Shown here: piece by piece, positions 58,769 to 64,000 of the stretch
Layout: each line of letters begins with the position of its first letter
Numbering within the stretch: the stretch's first letter is position 1
Source of the DNA: Saxidomus purpurata
Taxonomy: Eukaryota; Mollusca; Bivalvia; Venerida; Veneridae
NCBI GenBank assembly: GCA_022818135.1
Contig: JAFMSR010000002.1
Coordinates: forward strand, 43,100,358 to 43,164,357
Length of the DNA: 64,000 nt
Reading direction: 5' to 3'
Position numbers and translations under genes: made by a program
The notes under the pieces: generated by a model
Told to the model about the DNA's origin: nothing
Database searches by the model: none
Seen by the model: only the letters and a program-made list of their open reading frames with translations

Positions 58769-58989
58769 GTTTGTGAATTGTATACTTTAAGTATAGGTAA
58801 AATTTAATGTATTTTATATTTAACTTTGAACAGTGTACCTAGTATATTTTACAATACATAAAATAAACAACTGCTGCGCCACTGGTCATGTTATAAATGC
58901 ACTTTCAATATGACATTGTTGCTGAAATGTATTTTACAAATGTTTTCAGAAAAAAACTCTAAATTTACATTATTGTTTTTATAGTTTAA

Positions 58990-59185
58990 AGTTTATATAT
59001 CTACTAATTTATTTTAGCTCGATTGTGAATAAAGCTTGAAGCTTATCGAGCCACTCCCGAGTCCGCTTCCTGAAAAAAGCAGTGCTAGTGTCATGTGAGC
59101 ATGTACGACCGAAACGTCAGTAAGGATCGAACCTGCAACCTCAGGCGTAACATATAGCATCGCCGCAAGGTTAGTGAATACGTGC
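58990..59185 (-). mobile_element. tRNA-derived SINE, copy 3
   Basis: Minus-strand copy with a perfect B box GGTTCGATCC (59124-59133) and the shared tail ending in AGCTCGATTGTGAA. It is more diverged than copies 1 and 2. The ends are approximate and no target duplication was resolved. Confidence 0.7.
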
Positions 59186-59356
59186 AGCGTAATTTATTAT
59201 TGCCCAGTTACATAAAACTGTTACAGCTTATCTGGTCGGTTAAAATCTGGTACTAGGGTACGTGGTTTAACATAAGTAGCAACTTTACCTTGTTTATACC
59301 CATATATTTGATATGTGAGTTTTAAATACAGGGAGATAGAAAATCGATAGGAACGA

Positions 59357-61316
59357 ATGGCACAGGAAGTGGCAAAACAACTCCGGGGTACGTGGGTACT
59401 TGAAGGAAGTGAAAATGTTCATGAATATTTGACAGAGTTGGGTGAGCATTTTGTTTGCTAGTTTTGCCTCCGCGTTTTCTTTTTCTTTTCAGCCAGTCTG
59501 TTTGAAGTAACAATGTATAAAGTAGCTAAGATTAATCTGTTGTATATTCTCACATCTTTACAAATGGTTTCTATAATTCTAAAACTGAGTATTGTTTCCA
59601 TATTTATACGATTTTGTTTTCTTATACCCATAAAGCATCTGGTGTAAAATTCTAAGCTTTGGTATTGAGCCTTGGGTAGGTTTCTAGAACACAGTTTCGT
59701 TGACGCTACACTTCGTACAGATTACAACGTGCGATAAAACGGTGATCCTCACAAAAGTAAAATATTTGTTCATCTTCTTCTCCCCATGTCTACAATTATG
59801 GTATTGCTTGCACCAAATTGTTAAAAGGATCGCTTTGATATTAAATTTTATTTCGTTGCTTTCGTGAGAGTACTGTGATATAATAGTACTGACTGTAAGG
59901 GACCCTAGACTACAATCAAGCTCAATTTTCTATATAGAACCCTTACCCTAACACTTAAGCCAGAAGTCGACTTTGTATTTTATATATGGTGTCAGCGTCT
60001 GCAATGCACATACTGAGTTAAACACCTAGGACTATTAGCTGAACGCGAGCTACAAACTCCTCAAAACCGGTATCTAAAAGACTACAATCAAGGTTTGTAT
60101 AGATCCATTAGCTGACTCCCCAAAGTGGTATGAAATAGACCACTAGCAAGGTTTGTATAGATCATAGGCTGAACAAGCTTTAACTCTCCGAAACCGGCAT
60201 CTATAGACTGCAAGCAAGATTTGTAAAGATCCATTAGCTGAACGCAAGCTTGCACTCCCCAAAACCGTTATTAAAACGTAAGTTACCGTTCACTACGGCG
60301 GTTAGATTTGAGTCGGAGCTGGCACGGTTCTGGGGGGCACTCAAGACACAGTGATGAAGAATTACTAATATGGATATAGAAGTGCGAGAAAGTACACATT
60401 GGCGGATTATACGCACTTTCAGGGCCATCGAAATCAAGTGAAAATATACGGTAAACAGAATACATTGTAATTTATTTTACAAAAGTCTTTATTCATAGAA
60501 ACTGACAACATATGTTCAAAATATCAGGTTCAAATTACGATGTTTAGTCGAAACAGCAAATAATTTATTGAATGGAATTCGGCGTTCCAAGCTTCCTCTA
60601 GCAGCGTTGCTCGGCGTTCACAGTTAGCATTTCAAAACGTGCTCCGTCGTTCCAGTTAGCCATTTTTTTTCTCATCTGTGCAAGTTTAAGCGTTTCTATC
60701 TTCGTCAATGATGTGCTAATGAACCTGATACATCACTGTAGTATCAAGGAAGGTCAAAATTTTAGGATAGCATGCCAAAATACTACATTATTTGTAAAAC
60801 TGGAATATTATTAGACCGTTTCCGACTGAAATTGATGTTTTAAACGGTTTTGCGTTTCTTTACTCGCCGTAATTTCTTGTTACTTCAAAGATATTCCAAG
60901 AAAAATACATTGGCGTGTAGGTATTTCATTGCTCTCAAAGTCTGTGCAGGTTACCTGTTCATAGAGACACATACAATTATATACAATTATAAAGAACAAA
61001 GAAAATTCTACACCACCCGTTTCCAGGCTAAAAGGCTGCTCAGAGTTCGAGATGCCCTCAGATTTCAAACGTAAGATCATTACTGTGTACATTGTAATAT
61101 GAAAAGTTGCAGCTATCCTAAAAGCACTCAAATGGCATTTCTTTAGACGGAGTTGGAGACTGTGAACGCAGATCATACGCAGACGACACCGCGAGACAAA
61201 CAATTGACGTCACTGGTGACGTAATACATCTCGAAATGAAATTTGGCAGAAGACATATCAAGATGGAGTTCAAACTAGACGAAGAGTTTATCATTAATGC
61301 TGGAAAGCCAAGTAAG
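59357..61316 (+). CDS. Fatty-acid-binding protein, first two coding exons (partial)
   Basis: Intracellular lipid-binding beta-barrel protein. Exon 1 (59357-59441) encodes MAQEVAKQLRGTWVLEGSEN then VHEYLTELG, with the family's G-x-W motif and a phase 1 end at the conserved first FABP intron position. Exon 2 (61147-61316) encodes DGVGDCERRSYADDTARQT, then GDVIHLEMKFGRR and KMEFKLDEEF, matching strands C-F and the FKLGEEF-like signature. It is 170 nt, phase 0, close to the 173-nt exon 2 of vertebrate FABPs. A second donor choice at 61312 (GTAAGG) is possible. The later exons were not found before 64000, so the gene probably continues past the edge. Confidence 0.8.
60029..60270 (+). repeat. Tandem repeat of about 65 bp in FABP intron 1
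   Basis: Four diverged units with TTAGCTGAAC, ACTCCCCAAAAC, the GGTATCTA phrase and AAGGTTTGTATAGATC. Confidence 0.8.
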
Positions 61317-62395
61317 GTACATGTACTGTTTGCTTCATGGCTCACTCACATTCCGTGCTTTAACTAGATAGAAATACATTGTACAACCAAAGTGCTTTAA
61401 AATCTCGGTCCAGTAAACGGCGTCACATTATCCCTGTCAATACGAATGCTAAAGAGCCGGTTCCCCTTAAGAGAAAAAAGCTTAGCTTACATAACATATG
61501 AAACTAGTAACTGTACTTTTAACAATGTCCGCCATCTGCTCTCTTATTTGGTTGCTTTATTCTTCTGTGTATTATTTTTCTGTGTGTCTGGTTGCTACGT
61601 GAGCTGTACCAGTTTTGGGTGTTTTTGGAAGTAGGCCTATCTTTTTTCACTAGCATGACGCAGAAATAACACGGAGACAAAAATCAAAAACAAATCCAAA
61701 AGTCTAAAAAGCTCAAATATTTATTTATTACTATTTTACAACTGTTTTTTTTAACTGTTGTTACATTTACCCATGCTGCTATGACTTTGACTGTGTTTTG
61801 AGTTTGTCAGTGTGCTCATGCGGGGCAGTTACTGAACCTTTCTTGTTTAGCGAAACTGTTTCCACATTACCATGCTATAGCATATACGTTTTAAGTGTTC
61901 TTTGATGTTTCGCAATATCCCACCCCCCTCCCCTCCGTCCTCCCCGTTTATATACAGTTTGTGCAAGTAGCTTTAACACTGAAGTAATGTTATAAAGAAT
62001 CAACGTTTTCTTTTTCTCAGAAAATTTTTATGTTTTTAATAAATTTTGAAAGCTGTCATTATATGAACATGGATGTGTACATTGAATGTCAGTATATGCT
62101 CATAGTAAATTTTGACTTCAAATATTTCAAGTTTTCTTTTTAATGATACATTTGTGAGCTGGCTAAAGTCTAATAGAAATATCCGAGGAAATTATTTATT
62201 CTATTTTTACTGGTGTAAATTTCATAATAACACCACGTAAAAATTCATGATAACATCGCGGAAATTATCTTCTGCAGACAGTTTTGGAATTTTATGCGTT
62301 TATATGAGATATATAGTGAATTTGACGTTGTGGAATCACTTTCGACCCAAGACTGAAGAACCATTTAATTTAATTTAACTTGTTCTGGAGTAAGT
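61317..62395. other. FABP intron 2 or downstream DNA, no exon recognised
   Basis: Short frames only. I searched for a third FABP exon (the strand G-J region) and saw none. There is a C-rich patch at about 61920-61945. Confidence 0.45.
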
Positions 62396-62567
62396 CATGC
62401 AGATCATATGCCATGGTCATATGTCCGTCTGTTCGTAAGCCTTTCCTTAATAACCATCTACATGTCACTATTTTCACTTGACTTTCATGAAATTTATTCA
62501 GAACGTTGTCTTGTTCACTAGATAGTTTTTGAGGTTAGTGGGTCAAAGGCCAAGTTCGCAGTGACTT

Positions 62568-62767
62568 CTGATAGCGTTTTCTAGATAACAATCCAGATCA
62601 CAAATTGCATTCATCTTTCATCAAACTTGCTCAGAAGGTTACCTTCAACCTGCAGCTGATAATGCCTCTGATAGCGTTTTCTAGATAACAATCCAGGTCA
62701 CAAATCGCATTCATCTTTCATCAAACTTGCTCAGAAGGTTACCTTTAACCTGCAGATGATAATGCCT
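62568..62767 (+). repeat. Recent 100-bp tandem duplication
   Basis: CTGATAGCGTTTTCTAGATA starts at 62568 and 62668. The two units differ at only a few bases, so the duplication is young relative to the rest of the array. Confidence 0.85.
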
Positions 62768-62804
62768 CCCTTTCGAAGAAGCTGGGGTATATTGCGTTGC
62801 ACAT

Positions 62805-62863
62805 GTCGGTCGGTCGATCGGCTGGTCGGTCGGTCGGTCGATAGGTCAGTCGGTCGGTCGGTA
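62805..62863 (+). repeat. (GGTC)n microsatellite
   Basis: About 59 nt of imperfect GGTC units next to TTGCACATGT, at the start of the R6 element. Confidence 0.9.
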
Positions 62864-64000
62864 GAGCAACGATTTCAGGACGATAACTCAAGAACGCGTA
62901 TGCCTTGCATCTTTAAACTTGGTGTGGAATTGGTCATGACCTGCAATTGTTCCCTTTTGACTTTGCGTTCAGTAGGTCAAAGGTCAAGGGTACAGTCGAA
63001 TTGTAGAATGGTTTCCGGACAATAACTGGAGAACACGTTGGCCTAGCATCTAGAAACTTTAGGTGGAGGTTGGTCATGACCAGCAGATGATCCCTATTTA
63101 TTTTGAGGTTAGTAAGTCAAAGGTCACAGTGACTTTTGATAGTTAAACGATTTCTTGACAATAACTCGAGAACGGGTGCGCATAGCATCTTGAAACATGA
63201 TGTGAAGGTTGGTCATTACCAGCAGATGACCCCTTTTTATTTTGAGGTCCCTAGATCACAGCAAGCGGGACTTGTTTTCGGCCACATAATTATTTTAGGT
63301 CAACACTTTTTAAGGCCAAAATTTATTTATGTTTGGCCAAAAATGTTGTTCTTTTTATGGCCAAACATTTTTTTCAGGCTATTGTTTTGGAAAGCTAAAT
63401 ATTTTAATATTTTACTTTTCCCATAAAGGCCAACTATTTTTTTTTCTGAGGGCCAACAATTTTGTTTTTTAAAGCCCCAAAACTGTATTTTAAGGCCAAA
63501 ACGATTATGTTTTCACACTGACTTTTACTTTAAAAACGGGTTCCTGGATAGCTTGACTTCTTCAACACTACTGATTGCATCAAAGGGGCATACATGTTTT
63601 ACAAACAGCTCTTGTTTCTTTTGTTTTTGGAGTCAGTGTGTCAAAGGTCAATATTACAATGAAATCCGACAGCGTTTCTTTGATAACAATCTATACGTCA
63701 CAGTTTTCATTCAACTTTCATCAAACTTGCCCAAATGGTTGCCAGCAACCTTATAATGGTCTCTATAGTTTTCGGGGTCCGTGGGTCAAAAGTCAATGTC
63801 ACAGTGACCTGTTCTTTGAAAATCATTCCGCTCAATATTTCTAGATGTAATTGTCAACATCAGTCTATACACTTCATAGGATGATTTGTCGTACTGAGTT
63901 GATGATCCCTACTGTTTAGGGGTTCAGTGGGTCAATGTCACAATGACCGCTGTTGACTTTACTTTGGTAACATTGCATAAGATTTTCACAAAACGTACAG

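Larger units (their letters stand above)
62396..64000 (+). repeat. Composite R1/R6 repeat array (right edge)
   Basis: Units carry GGTCAAAGGTCAAGG, GGTTGGTCATGACC and CAGATGATCCCTATT. A second element in it starts near 62752 (TGCCTCCCTTTCGAAG) and ends ACAGCTCTTGTTT at 63605-63617. The part from 63870 (ACTTCATAGGATGATT) is the same unit as at position 1. It continues past the window. Confidence 0.8.

Noticed and set aside
60880..61203. 107-residue minus-strand ORF
   Set aside because: It overlaps FABP exon 2 in antisense and has no recognisable feature.
61200..61225. A CRE site (TGACGTCA, then TGACGTAA) inside FABP exon 2
   Set aside because: It is fully explained as coding sequence (TIDVTGDVI); a regulatory role cannot be inferred.

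Overview
This is a eukaryotic, AT-rich, intron-rich and repeat-rich window. Five gene loci are spread over 64 kb, each with small exons, GT/AG introns and long introns. The dispersed repeats are of a kind typical of bivalve molluscs: AGCTC-hairpin ends, tandem cores with a period of about 160 bp, and a CTCTTGTT right end. Together with the lophotrochozoan look of the proteins, this suggests a marine bivalve. The species cannot be read from the sequence.

Layout. (1) 1-6717, plus strand: the last nine coding exons of a classical transmembrane cadherin, resembling the cadherin-23/protocadherin class, from the end of one ectodomain repeat through the membrane span to the stop. The gene starts before the window. 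A 22-nt microexon decides which C-terminus is made. (2) 12098-31109, minus strand: the most interesting locus. Nine small exons encode a shared 292-residue N-terminal region of unknown family. They can be spliced in frame onto any one of three tandem alternative last exons (T1 21900-23219, T2 15850-17091, T3 12098-13498), each encoding its own set of C2H2 zinc fingers plus a recurrent cysteine module of invariant spacing. This is a lola/mod(mdg4)-like architecture without a visible BTB domain. Predicted isoforms are 731, 705 and 758 residues. (3) 41130-51979, plus strand: eight exons join in frame into a complete 270-residue protein that I do not recognise. A 125-residue minus-strand ORF with a signal-anchor-like segment lies in its largest intron. 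(4) 59357 to the right edge, plus strand: the first two coding exons of a fatty-acid-binding protein, with intron positions that match the animal FABP family.

The rest is mobile DNA and its debris. There are two decayed non-LTR retrotransposons (36248-37872 and about 56040-57720) and a fossil MULE transposase exon (58390-58768). Three tRNA-derived SINE copies are present, two with clear target-site duplications. Several elements have terminal inverted repeats, including a 39-bp near-perfect palindrome with a 7-bp target duplication. At least five families of hairpin-ended tandem-core repeats occur, one as an inverted pair flanking the alternative zinc-finger exons. The two window edges carry the same family, which is dense in AGGTCA nuclear-receptor half-sites.

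The genes do not form a functional pathway with one another. Regulation can be inferred only where splice structure shows it: the choice of last exon at the zinc-finger locus and the cadherin microexon. Exon calls rest on reading-frame continuity across GT/AG boundaries that I joined by hand. No transcript evidence or database search was available.
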